A DNA stretch of 24,821 nt from CAZXCQ01 sp964639275. GTDB taxonomy: Bacteria; Desulfobacterota; DSM-4660; Desulfatiglandales; Desulfatiglandaceae. A program made the position numbers and the translations under genes. Of this stretch, positions 14,536 to 22,473 are shown one piece after another. A model generated the notes under the pieces. The model was given only the letters and a program-made list of their open reading frames with translations. It searched no databases and was not told where the DNA came from. The stretch is taken from positions 1-24,821 of the forward strand of contig CAZXCQ010000063.1 of assembly GCA_964639275.1 (NCBI GenBank), given 5' to 3'. Each line of letters opens with the position of its first letter. The stretch's first letter is position 1.

Positions 14536-17505
14536 TCAAAAGCCAGGACAAAAGACGGGGTTCGGGGAGAGCACAAAAAAAAAACAATCAGGCTCTCCGC
14601 CTGGCTCTGGAGGCTCTTCCTCATCCTTCAGGAAATACGTCCACGGAACCGAAATCCCTCTCACCGGCATCGCCCCGGCCAGCCGTTGTTTTTCCAGCGA
14701 TCTCCCGTACTCGACACCCTCCAGCCGCTTGAGAACATCCCGGATACCCATGTGTCTCCACCGTGTCCCCTTGAGCAGCGTCTCCTCAATGCTTGTCGGA
14801 TAGAGGAAGACCCCTCTATCCGTCAGCTTGATCCCGCAGGCCTCCATGGCTCGCACCTGTGCTCGGGTCAGTTCTTCCCGGTCCTCGATCAGCTGCCCAA
14901 CGGTCGGCTCCAAATAGACAATCCCTTCTTTACTGTATGTCCCATCCGGCCTGAGTTCCCCCTCCTCCCGCTGTGGAACCCTGATCCTGGCACTCAGGAC
15001 GGCCGTCCACAGTTGCTCTTGGTCCGTAGGCTCCAGTCCGCCCTCGCGACTAACGTATTCCTCAAGGTAATCGTTGACGAGCTCATTGGTCCGCTCCTCG
15101 GGTGATGGTGCCGCCACCCCGATCATGGAGGCTGGCACCAGCACCGATTCCGCAAAACGGATGTCGTAGCCACCCCGCTGCAGCGTCGCATTTTCCTCCG
15201 CGATTTTCCTGGCTCCAAAGGCGGCCCACAGGGCATAGGCCACAGCCTTTGCCCTCAATTCTTCTGCCTTGGGTGAGTGAGCCCCGAAGACCCTGGGGTG
15301 AACCTTACCCGTGGTATCCTTCCGTGTCTCAACCCGTAAGTATCGGCCTACCTCGGCCTCCTTACCGATCCCCATCTCGATTGAACTTAAAAGGACCATA
15401 TGGTTAAACCGGGCAGTGATCGGTTTTTGGCCGGCCGAGCCTTTCCGTGTCTTTCCCACTCCCCTGCCCGCGCTCCGGATAAACTTTAAAATGGCCTCCC
15501 GATGCGGCCCGGGCTCCATCTCATCGATCTGCACCAGGCACGAGTGCGATCCTATGCTCTGCCTTAACCCCGGCTCTGTCAGCGTCTGGCCCTCGCACGG
15601 GAGCGATAGTTCTCCGCCCAACGTGCTCACAAGTTGCTGGAGCAGGGTCTTGCCCGACCCTGACTGACCCGTCACCCACATGTGCGGCCTCCACGACCAG
15701 ATCATCTGGATATATTGCGCCAAAACCCACCCGACCACCGGCCACGGATCACGGCGACCCACAAACTGCCACTGGAAAAACCACTGGCACAGCTCATCTA
15801 GGATCCCCTGCGCGCCCTTGAGGTTCATGTCCCTCAGCAACCGCTGGACCTCAGTGAAATTCACCCAGTCATGCCCCTTTTTCCGATCCAACAAATTACC
15901 TTCGATGACCGCCCCTTTGTACTGTTCCAGTCTTTTGCCGTCCCACAGCCAAGTGCCGGCACCGTTATTCACCAGCAATTGCCCCTTTTGCAGGAAATGT
16001 ATCCCCTGCCCCAAACACTCTGGGGTCCCAAGCTGCGTTTTCCCTGCCTTCACGATCAATCGTTTCCTGAGCTCCCCCCATACGATCTGGCCATCCCTGG
16101 CCGATGAGGGTCCCCGGGCCACATGCCGGGCCACCGGTTCGCCGCCAATCAGGACGAGGATTTCGAGTGGGAAATTCTTCGGGTCCACCCGGTAGTTCTT
16201 CTGATTAATGTTTGACCAGAATATTATCCGGTCATCTGCGAGCTCACCCAGGACGTCAAAGGTATCAAACTCATATGCCGAGTCAGGTCGCGGCGGAAGC
16301 CTCCGGCCATCTTCCCTATCCGGTGTCTTCTGCATGATCTCCCTGGCTCTATCCATCAAACGCCTTAGCTCAGCCTCGGGGTCTCGGCTTTCCCGCAGCA
16401 CGTCGTCTATATCCCTGCCCTGGCCATCCGGCCCTAGGGGGATCTCGATCACCCTCACCTTCCCACCACCGGCCAGAATGGCATTGGCGTATTTCCGGGT
16501 GTACCGCGCCCCGGCGGGTTCCTTGTCGTCCGGCCGTACATCGTGGTCAAAACAGAGGTAAAACTCTCTGCCCCTGGCCCGCGCCTTCACCGCCTTCAGG
16601 ATGTTTGACTCGTTATAGGCCCCCAGGGTGGCGATCACATGCGGATATTTTCCCTTATCCACTATGGAGATAAGATCGTTTTCCCCTTCCACGATGATCA
16701 ACGGCTCTGACCCTTCCAGGTTTTCCTGACCATAACAGAACCAGTCGTTGCCCACATACTGCTTCCGGACCTGGTATTTGCGGCCCTCCTTTGTGCCCGG
16801 CTTCATGGAGATATAAAGACATCTCCCATCCACCATGTGGGGATAAGTCCAGTACCCATTCGCTATCCAAGCGCCGATCCCCTTGCCGCGCTGACCCACG
16901 AGTCCTACAGCCAGCAGTTCTTCCATACTCACCCCGCGCTCCTCGCAATAGGTCTTCAGGTTGCCGCCTCCCAGACCAATCTTAAAACGCTTGATGGCCT
17001 CAAGGGAGTGCTTCCGGGTCTCTGTCTGATACTTGAGCGCCTCGGGATTGGCCAAGAGACGTTGATGATAAAACTCGGCCGCGATCTTGCGGACCGCCGA
17101 GGCCCGAGCTTCCTCTATTGCAATGGATGGGGTTTCGTCGGTGGGTCCTGGGTCGGATGAAGGAGGAGGTGCTGACTTTTTGGCAGGTTTAGTGACGGGT
17201 CGGCCATCGAGAGAGATACCTTCTTTTTCTGCAATGGCCTTGGCCGCCTCATAGGCATTTTCGTGTCGGCCGTGAATCTCCTCAAAATGGATCACATCGC
17301 CCTTTTCGCTACAGCCACTAAAGCATTTGAAGTATTGTTCCTGCTCGTTGATGGTGAAACCGCTGTCGCTGTGGCAAAATGGGCAGGGGATTATCCGCCA
17401 GGATCCCTCCCCTACCCGCTTGGCCCGCACCCCGGTTGCGGCCTCGATATATCGACGGATATCGACCGCCTTCCTGACCTTTTCAAAGATGTCTTGTCTC
17501 TTCAT
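14536..17505 (-). CDS. Primase-helicase: CHC2 zinc finger, Toprim and P-loop helicase domains
   Basis: A 989-residue replication protein of mobile-element type. Residues 36-70 form a CHC2 zinc finger (CPFC at 41-44, then CFSGC with C61 and C65). Residues 100-130 are a Pro/Ser linker. A Toprim domain spans about 265-370, with PLIIVEGEND (E273) and the metal-binding FDHD (D320, D322). After a long middle region, the helicase part has Walker A GQSGSGKT at 613-620 and Walker B LVQIDE at 657-662, followed by SAGRGVGKTRKGSAG and an Arg-rich stretch near 720. The family makes primers and unwinds DNA for phage or satellite replication. The gene is followed by an origin-like array at 13393-13800. Odd feature: the last residues are encoded across a run of ten T (A on the plus strand, 14575-14584), where a slip would change the C-terminus. 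Confidence 0.85.
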   Translation of the reverse strand: MKRQDIFEKVRKAVDIRRYIEAATGVRAKRVGEGSWRIIPCPFCHSDSGFTINEQEQYFKCFSGCSEKGDVIHFEEIHGRHENAYEAAKAIAEKEGISLDGRPVTKPAKKSAPPPSSDPGPTDETPSIAIEEARASAVRKIAAEFYHQRLLANPEALKYQTETRKHSLEAIKRFKIGLGGGNLKTYCEERGVSMEELLAVGLVGQRGKGIGAWIANGYWTYPHMVDGRCLYISMKPGTKEGRKYQVRKQYVGNDWFCYGQENLEGSEPLIIVEGENDLISIVDKGKYPHVIATLGAYNESNILKAVKARARGREFYLCFDHDVRPDDKEPAGARYTRKYANAILAGGGKVRVIEIPLGPDGQGRDIDDVLRESRDPEAELRRLMDRAREIMQKTPDREDGRRLPPRPDSAYEFDTFDVLGELADDRIIFWSNINQKNYRVDPKNFPLEILVLIGGEPVARHVARGPSSARDGQIVWGELRKRLIVKAGKTQLGTPECLGQGIHFLQKGQLLVNNGAGTWLWDGKRLEQYKGAVIEGNLLDRKKGHDWVNFTEVQRLLRDMNLKGAQGILDELCQWFFQWQFVGRRDPWPVVGWVLAQYIQMIWSWRPHMWVTGQSGSGKTLLQQLVSTLGGELSLPCEGQTLTEPGLRQSIGSHSCLVQIDEMEPGPHREAILKFIRSAGRGVGKTRKGSAGQKPITARFNHMVLLSSIEMGIGKEAEVGRYLRVETRKDTTGKVHPRVFGAHSPKAEELRAKAVAYALWAAFGARKIAEENATLQRGGYDIRFAESVLVPASMIGVAAPSPEERTNELVNDYLEEYVSREGGLEPTDQEQLWTAVLSARIRVPQREEGELRPDGTYSKEGIVYLEPTVGQLIEDREELTRAQVRAMEACGIKLTDRGVFLYPTSIEETLLKGTRWRHMGIRDVLKRLEGVEYGRSLEKQRLAGAMPVRGISVPWTYFLKDEEEPPEPGGEPDCFFFVLSPNPVFCPGF

Positions 17506-17591
17506 ATTAATCCTCGTCCGGCAATCATAAATCCTCGGGCCATTTTGGAATCGGGTTTTTTGGCTTTGTTATCGGCAAAAAAAAGCGGCAT
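17502..17591 (-). CDS. Possible very small ORF overlapping the primase start
   Basis: ATG at 17591 gives MPLFFADNKAKKPDSKMARG... (29 residues), ending in a TGA that overlaps the primase ATG as ATGA. The frame is open further upstream and codes KKWLKKAAGGSQKP, so the true start may be lost or non-ATG. The overlap suggests translational coupling. There is no clear Shine-Dalgarno and no family. Confidence 0.3.
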   Translation of the reverse strand: MPLFFADNKAKKPDSKMARGFMIAGRGLI

Positions 17592-17650
17592 GGTGCAGGG
17601 CTTTTGGCTCCCACCCGCCGCCTTTTTGAGCCATTTCTTATCGGTTATTC

Positions 17651-17704
17651 ATGGTCCCCCTACCACCTCTGACCTACATCAAAAAAAAGAGACTGGGGGA
17701 CCAT
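17651..17704. promoter_or_regulatory. Spaced 10-bp inverted repeat between alpA-like and primase genes
   Basis: ATGGTCCCCC (17651-17660) and GGGGGACCAT (17695-17704) are perfect inverses separated by 34 bases that include eight A. The arms lie just after the AlpA-like stop and ahead of the primase. Possible roles are an operator with two half sites, or a large hairpin that limits read-through. Confidence 0.5.
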
Positions 17705-17708
17705 TGAA

Positions 17709-17912
17709 TTAAGATCCGGGTTCGTCTTCGGTCCTGATTTTTCGCGATTCCATGAACTTAAGAACGTCTAAGAGGTTGTACCTCACGCTTCTGCCCACCT
17801 TCACATATTGCGGCCCTCGACGGGTAGAGCGAAAATTTCTCAAAGTCTGCAATGCTAGATTTGTCATATCCGACACTTGCCGCTCGTTCAGGTACTGTGT
17901 TGTTGTGTTCAT
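17709..17912 (-). CDS. AlpA/excisionase-like MerR-type DNA-binding protein
   Basis: A 67-residue protein starting MNTTTQYLNERQVSDMTNLA. I take the ATG at 17912 because AGGAGAGG lies 5-12 bases upstream; a longer start at 17942 lacks this. It is a compact winged helix-turn-helix of the AlpA/Xis class: YLNERQVSDMTNLALQTLRN (recognition helix near residues 20-30), GPQYVKVGRSVRYNLLDVLKF (wing), then a charged tail. Such proteins direct excision with a tyrosine integrase and often activate element genes. In PICI-type satellites AlpA sits between the integrase side and the primase, as here. It could bind the inverted repeat at 17651-17704 or the arm-like repeats beside the integrase; this is inference. 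Confidence 0.82.
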   Translation of the reverse strand: MNTTTQYLNERQVSDMTNLALQTLRNFRSTRRGPQYVKVGRSVRYNLLDVLKFMESRKIRTEDEPGS

Positions 17913-18126
17913 AGCTGCCTCTCCTGTTTTTTGGTCCCTCAAAGAGCAAAGTTCATACCAGGTTTACCTCAAATTACCTTAACACTCTGAAACCATTGAA
18001 ACTTTTAAGGGGCAGGGCTTTAGACAAAAGGATTTGTTTGGGAGTAAGAATCCATGTAAACTTCAGAATTGCGCATCTCCACGGAGAGATAACGTGTGAG
18101 TTTGCCCGTAGTGAGTCAATTTTGGG

Positions 18127-19500
18127 TCACTTTTCCGGTTTTGGGGAGGGGGAAGGAAGTATTTTGTCCAGTTCTGACCGTTTTACCCTTACTATGACAG
18201 GTTCTGTGTGGATATCGAATGGGCCCTCGAAAACTGAGGTCTTAGGGGCATTTCTGTAAGATTGCAGACCAAGTTCCTTCATCTTTCGGTTCAGAGTGCT
18301 TGGCGACATGCCCAGACACTGAGCGGTTCTTGTTTTGTTTCTCTCATTCTTTTCCAAATAATAGGCGAGATACGTTCGCTCAAACTTTCTCCTTGCCTCA
18401 TTATAATTTGAAATATCAAGCAGGGGAGACAGGTCGGGCCGAAGGAAAGCGTCGTCCTGTAACATCCCATTATCATCTTCTTGCCCTAAGTTCCTCAAAA
18501 GATTGGGGAGATGTCCACCGCGAACAACTTCTCTCAGGCTGTCCGCAACTTCTACCAAACTAAGTTGCCCCACAATTTCACGTATATGTGCGCCTTTGTC
18601 ATATCTCAATTGACGGATTATGGTCTTCAGATTGGCGCTCAGCGGATCTCTCATGATGTCGTCAAGCGATTCATCTGAGTCCATTGGGGTCGTGGTATAG
18701 ATATAACGAATATCATCAGGCCACTTATGTTCATCTATTAACGGTTGGATATATTTATGCCACAAGCGATACTCGCGCTCAAACCTGAAGTAATCAAACG
18801 AGACTTCTTTAGGAGGACTGATGCCCCTTTTGCTGAAGATTTCCTCTCCTTTGACGGCCCGAAGTTGTTCGCAGGTTTTCTTTAACTCTCTGACGTTCCC
18901 AGGATACTCTCGTGACACCAACTCGTTCAAAACTTCAGGTCTTAGAGGATTACCTAGAAAGTGTTCAGCAAGTGCGGGAATGTCCCATTTTTGAAGTGGG
19001 GGCACATATACCAATTGAAAACGATCCTTTAGATCGCTGCGCAACGCCCCTGGCTTGTTTGTTGCGGCTATAATAAGGGTATTTGCTGTACGTTCTTTGT
19101 CCTCTCCAACTCTCGAATAAGAATCTCCCTGCGCCACCCTTAGAATGACGGCCTGGAATTCAGTTGATGCATCTCCCAGCTCATCAAGGAATAAGATTCC
19201 ATTCTCACACGTCTCAATTTTGCCTTTTCGATCCGCATGTGCGTCGGTGAATGAGCCCTTTACATGTCCAAACACCTCGGAACGGAGAAGTGAGTCAGAA
19301 AGCCCGCTACAGTTTATCGTCATCTTCTTCCCGGCGCGTGCGCTGGATGCAAAAAAGAACTTGGCAAATACTTCTTTCCCTGTACCCCGTTCGCCTATGA
19401 GTAAAATGTTCACATCTTGCGCAGCATATTTTTTTAAAAGCTTTTGGAGCTCGCGGTACGCCTCACCGATTATTTCCGGGGACTGTTTCTTGCCTCCCAT
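18127..19500 (-). CDS. AAA+ sigma-54-activator-like regulator with altered GAFTGA loop
   Basis: A 457-residue protein with ATG at 19500 after AGGAGG. There is no N-terminal sensor domain: the AAA+ domain starts at once. It has Walker A GERGTGKE (36-43), the L1 loop GSFTDA (82-87) in place of GAFTGA, Walker B GILFLDELGD (101-110), an Arg-finger region SDLKDRF (155-161) and sensor 2 YPGNVREL (199-206). Residues about 220-365 are an insertion I do not recognise (FDYFRFEREYRLWHKYIQPL...). The C-terminus carries a Fis-type HTH (NEARRKFERTYLAYYLEKNE, TAQCLGMSPSTLNRKMKELGL, 367-412), then a 45-residue tail. GAFTGA contacts sigma-54, so GSFTDA suggests weak or no sigma-54 contact, as in other AAA+ relatives. 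It lies between the integrase and alpA on the same strand and may control the element's lysogeny or excision choice. Confidence 0.8.
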   Translation of the reverse strand: MGGKKQSPEIIGEAYRELQKLLKKYAAQDVNILLIGERGTGKEVFAKFFFASSARAGKKMTINCSGLSDSLLRSEVFGHVKGSFTDAHADRKGKIETCENGILFLDELGDASTEFQAVILRVAQGDSYSRVGEDKERTANTLIIAATNKPGALRSDLKDRFQLVYVPPLQKWDIPALAEHFLGNPLRPEVLNELVSREYPGNVRELKKTCEQLRAVKGEEIFSKRGISPPKEVSFDYFRFEREYRLWHKYIQPLIDEHKWPDDIRYIYTTTPMDSDESLDDIMRDPLSANLKTIIRQLRYDKGAHIREIVGQLSLVEVADSLREVVRGGHLPNLLRNLGQEDDNGMLQDDAFLRPDLSPLLDISNYNEARRKFERTYLAYYLEKNERNKTRTAQCLGMSPSTLNRKMKELGLQSYRNAPKTSVFEGPFDIHTEPVIVRVKRSELDKILPSPSPKPEK

Positions 19501-19602
19501 GTAGGCCTCCTGTCAGTGTCCTGGTCAAGTTTCAAGGAAAGACCGGCGAGGATATCAAGTCTTGTCGGGTCGCGATTCCCTATTCCGGGGAAGCATCGGT
19601 CG

Positions 19603-20841
19603 CTATCCTGGCTCTTCCAATTTGACTATCTTCTTGTTGCCTTTCTTCTGAACCGGTTTAACCACTTCGTTAATGATATCGTCTGCAACATAGGAGGCCC
19701 GTTTCAGTGCTTCATCCCTAAGGTGAGCGTATCGCTGTGTCATTCTTGGGTCTTTGTGGCACAAGAGTTTTTGCAGAGTGAAGAGGTCAACCTTGCCACT
19801 GGAGGCCAACATAGAGGCATAGGCATGCCTAAGCCCATGTAGGGGCCTAAAGTCTTTAGGTAGCCCTGCCCTGGCCTTTATACGGTTCACCTGCTTGTTT
19901 ATGTCAACTCTCAGACGTCCTCCACGTCCAGGGAATACATATGGGCTATCCGTCCTCATATGGTTCTGTAAAACCTCTCTGGCGCCATCGTTCAAAGGGA
20001 TCTTTTGATCCGGTCCGCCCTTGGGATCCCTAAGCAGGATAAAGCCTCGATGCTCATCAATATGTTTCCATTTCAGCTTGAAAAGTTCCCCCCGCCTCAT
20101 GCCCGTGAAAAGGGCCAACCTCATAAGATTTTGCGCTTGGACATTCTCGTCTTTATCAATAGCATCTAAAAGGTTTTGTAATTCTTCAGAGGTAAGGTCT
20201 TCAGTCCTCATATTATGAACTTGGGGAATCCGCATTTTAAACGACAGACCTTCGCAAAGGTTTCTTTTGACACCAAAATTGACAATTCGCCTGATAAGTT
20301 CAAGTACATTTTTAACCGTTCCGGGTTTTAGTTTCTTTTGTAACCTTAACCTGATTCTATCTAACTCAAGAGGCAGAATATCCTTAGGTTCCTTACCCCC
20401 GAGCTCCGGGGCAATATGGTTCTCAAAACGGTTTTGATCTGTAACAATACCCTTCAAGCCCGGATTGCTTTTCTTATACTCATTCCACAAACGGGTGACG
20501 GTCCATCGCCGTGCCTCTGCTTCCTTCTTTGCCCTCTCCTGTTCCCGGACCTCTTTCCGGCTTAATCGCTTTCCTTCGACCCTCTCGGCTCGTATTCGTG
20601 CCGCTCGCGCCGGTGTCATATCATCCGCATATTGCCGCCCGGCTTTTTCTTCAAAGACCTTTCCGTCCTTCTTGAAGACCACATAAAAGACCTTCTCATT
20701 TCCCTTGCCTCCGATCCGGCCAGTCTCACGGTAAAAGACGCCTGGATAATTGGTCTTGAAACGTTTTGGCATGGCCTGCCCCCCTTCTTTAGGTGCCGCT
20801 TCGGGTTGCAACCCAAAGGTCAAAAATTGATTTAAACTCAT
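19603..20841 (-). CDS. Tyrosine integrase of the satellite-like element
   Basis: A 412-residue phage-type integrase, next to the tRNA-fragment attachment site at 21008-21053. The N-terminal arm-binding region (MPKRFKTNYPGVFYRETGR) is typical, so the in-frame ATG at 20772, preceded by AAGGGGGG, is a credible alternative start giving 389 residues. The catalytic site is complete: R249 in TGMRRGEL, K274 in RDPKGGP, HGLR at 335-338, H362 in LLCHKD and the nucleophile Y371 in QRYAHL. The protein catalyses integration and, with an Xis, excision. Transcription is likely from the sigma-70-type promoter at 20897-20924. Confidence 0.88.
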   Translation of the reverse strand: MSLNQFLTFGLQPEAAPKEGGQAMPKRFKTNYPGVFYRETGRIGGKGNEKVFYVVFKKDGKVFEEKAGRQYADDMTPARAARIRAERVEGKRLSRKEVREQERAKKEAEARRWTVTRLWNEYKKSNPGLKGIVTDQNRFENHIAPELGGKEPKDILPLELDRIRLRLQKKLKPGTVKNVLELIRRIVNFGVKRNLCEGLSFKMRIPQVHNMRTEDLTSEELQNLLDAIDKDENVQAQNLMRLALFTGMRRGELFKLKWKHIDEHRGFILLRDPKGGPDQKIPLNDGAREVLQNHMRTDSPYVFPGRGGRLRVDINKQVNRIKARAGLPKDFRPLHGLRHAYASMLASSGKVDLFTLQKLLCHKDPRMTQRYAHLRDEALKRASYVADDIINEVVKPVQKKGNKKIVKLEEPG

Positions 20842-20896
20842 TTCACCTTAATTAGGAAAGAAGTGAATTCCAACCCTATTTCCAACCTTTTTGTTG

Positions 20897-20924
20897 ATTA
20901 TAAGGGTATTTTACGGTAAGTCAA
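20897..20924 (-). promoter_or_regulatory. Sigma-70-type promoter for the integrase
   Basis: On the minus strand TTGACT (20924-20919) is followed after 16 bases by a perfect TATAAT (20902-20897), 56 bases upstream of the ATG at 20841. Two similar sequences, ACTTACCTAAAACCC and ACTTACCGTAAAATACCC, occur close by and could be integrase or Xis arm sites. Confidence 0.65.
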
Positions 20925-21007
20925 GGGAAAAGTGAAAATAAAAAATGCTTATATATCAATGGGTTTTAGGTAAGTAAAAGTAAGGTGTGGCAAATGGTGC
21001 TTTTAGT

Positions 21008-21053
21008 GCTCACAACCCGAAGGTCCCTGGTTCGAATCCAGGCCCCGCTACCA
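21008..21053 (+). other. 3' tRNA fragment, attachment site (att)
   Basis: From the anticodon loop onward the sequence reads as a tRNA 3' half: CTCACAACCCGA, variable AGGTC, T arm CCTGG-TTCGAAT-CCAGG (21026-21042), acceptor CCCCGCT, A, then CCA (21051-21053). The matching 5' half is absent: no AGCGGGG acceptor strand lies upstream and TAGTG cannot pair with CCCGA. Loop CTCACAA would give anticodon CAC, tRNA-Val, if it is the original sequence. A tRNA 3' end without a 5' half beside an integrase is the usual att scar. The full tRNA gene should lie at the far left end of this element and is not seen in the window. Confidence 0.8.
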
Positions 21054-21062
21054 AGTAATTTC

Positions 21063-21096
21063 AAGGACTTAACTGCTATCCAGCAAGTCCTTTTTT
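21063..21096 (+). terminator. Rho-independent terminator after the tRNA fragment
   Basis: AAGGACTT (21063-21070) pairs with AAGTCCTT (21085-21092), and the plus-strand T run reaches 21096. It is shaped to stop plus-strand transcripts such as the tRNA. It overlaps the last codons of the minus-strand integrase at 21076-22296, so the same bases serve as coding sequence and terminator. Confidence 0.7.
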
Positions 21097-22296
21097 GCTT
21101 TTCAGGGGTTTTGGGTGCGTATAGGGTGCAGATGGGTGTATTTCAGTGATAGGATCATCCAGGGCATCAACCTCTTGTTTCTTCTTCCCCGGCATCCAAT
21201 GATAGTAAACGTCCATGGTGAATTTAACGCTATGGTGCCCCAGCTGATTTGACACATCAGCGATATTGTCACCCTTTGAGATCCGCAGTGAGGCATAGCT
21301 GTGTCTGAGATCGTGAATCCTTATCCTTCGCAATCCTGCCTTTTCCAATGCCTTGTTGAATACCCTCCGTCGCCAATTATCCTTGTCCATTGGCAGACCG
21401 TTTTCATTGACAAAAATCCATTCCGGCAAATCCTTCCTTTCCTGCTCTGTTTTCTTCTGTCCAAGTTGAAAAACAACCTGGGGGATGCCCTTTTTCTCTC
21501 TCTCCTGTTTCAATTTCCACAAGGTTTCTGTTAACTGCTTTGACATGTCAACCTTTCGGTCTTTGTCATTCTTGGGAGTGTCAATCTTCCCCCTTGAAAT
21601 TCCCCTCTGGACCTTTATAAATCTCCCGTTAAAATCGATATCAGACCACTTCAAAACCAATGCCTCCCCGATTCTTAACCCGGTTCTTGCCAGCAACAGG
21701 AATAGAGGGTAATGCCTCGGGAAATGCTCCTGGACAGAATCCAGCAGTTTCTTTAATTCATCTTTCGTCAAAGGGTCTATCTTGGTTTGGTTTTTCGCCT
21801 TGAGTGACTTTCCGAAAAGCCTATATGTTGGGTTGGCAGAGATAACCTCGTCATCCATGGCCTTATTCAGCACACCGGAAATCACGTCTTTTAGGTGGCT
21901 AACAGTGCTTTTTGAATAACCGCCCTTGATCTTTGCAAAAAGAAAATCCTTAATTTGCCCCCTGGTAATATCCACTATTTTTTGGTTTCCAAATGAAGGG
22001 AGGATATGCAACCGTAACATATCCTTGTAATCCCTAACGGTAGAATCCTTGCAGGTCGCCGGTACTGTGGTCTTAATCCATGAATTTGCATACTCCTTAA
22101 ATGTGGGCTCCGGCTTTTTCTCTTCCATGTCAAACCCAAACTCCCCCAGTCCCAGCTTTGCCCTTATGGTACTTGCCACGGCCTCAGCTGCCTTCCGGTC
22201 CCCCACCTTACGAGACGTTCTCTTCCCGTTGTGGGTAACAAAAACCCACCATGGGTTACCCCGGCCTTTGACCTTTTGTCTAATGACAACACCCAT
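21076..22296 (-). CDS. Second tyrosine integrase, adjoining the tRNA fragment
   Basis: A 406-residue integrase, only distantly similar to the one at 19603-20841. An N-terminal arm-binding segment (GNPWWVFVTHNGKRTSRKVGD) is followed by a SAM-like core-binding domain (FKEYANSWIKTTVPATC...). The catalytic residues are all present: R208 in ARTGLRIGEAL, K242 in DTPKND, HDLR at 328-331, H354 in QLGHHS and Y364 in DVYYHW. The ATG at 22296 follows GGAGG, and the stop lies 23 bases from the tRNA CCA, the classical position of an int gene at its own att site. It belongs to an element extending to the right. A 44-residue ribbon-helix-helix gene precedes it by five bases. Confidence 0.88.
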   Translation of the reverse strand: MGVVIRQKVKGRGNPWWVFVTHNGKRTSRKVGDRKAAEAVASTIRAKLGLGEFGFDMEEKKPEPTFKEYANSWIKTTVPATCKDSTVRDYKDMLRLHILPSFGNQKIVDITRGQIKDFLFAKIKGGYSKSTVSHLKDVISGVLNKAMDDEVISANPTYRLFGKSLKAKNQTKIDPLTKDELKKLLDSVQEHFPRHYPLFLLLARTGLRIGEALVLKWSDIDFNGRFIKVQRGISRGKIDTPKNDKDRKVDMSKQLTETLWKLKQEREKKGIPQVVFQLGQKKTEQERKDLPEWIFVNENGLPMDKDNWRRRVFNKALEKAGLRRIRIHDLRHSYASLRISKGDNIADVSNQLGHHSVKFTMDVYYHWMPGKKKQEVDALDDPITEIHPSAPYTHPKPLKSKKGLAG

Positions 22297-22301
22297 AGGC
22301 C

Positions 22302-22436
22302 TTACCCTCCTTTCTTTTCCAGGTATTCCTTTAGTGCCCTGATAATGACCTCTTTAAGGGATACGCCATCGATAGCGGCCCTTATTTTGGCCTGCCTGTG
22401 AAGGTCATCAGGGAAGTCCTTAACGTTCAATACCAT
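22302..22436 (-). CDS. Ribbon-helix-helix small regulator upstream of the second integrase
   Basis: A 44-residue protein: MVLNVKDFPDDLHRQAKIRA, then AIDGVSLKEVIIRALKEYLE, KKGG. This is a minimal ribbon-helix-helix (Arc/FitA-like) fold: one beta strand with basic and hydrophobic alternation, two helices joined by a G-V-S turn. An AGGAGG Shine-Dalgarno lies upstream of ATG 22436, and the stop is five bases before the integrase ATG, so both are in one operon from the promoter at 22474-22502. Such proteins are DNA-binding repressors or antitoxin parts; with no toxin beside it, autoregulation of the integrase operon is the simplest idea. Confidence 0.8.
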   Translation of the reverse strand: MVLNVKDFPDDLHRQAKIRAAIDGVSLKEVIIRALKEYLEKKGG

Positions 22437-22473
22437 GGGCTTTTACCTCCTCTCATTAGTTTCTATGATTACT

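Noticed and set aside
14066..14803. A 245-residue plus-strand frame
   Set aside because: It runs antisense to the primase end and is rich in Ser and Pro, as expected for a shadow of a GC-rich gene.
20950..21053. A complete tRNA gene
   Set aside because: The T arm, variable loop and acceptor 3' strand are clear, but no 5' acceptor strand, D arm or pairing 5' anticodon stem can be found.
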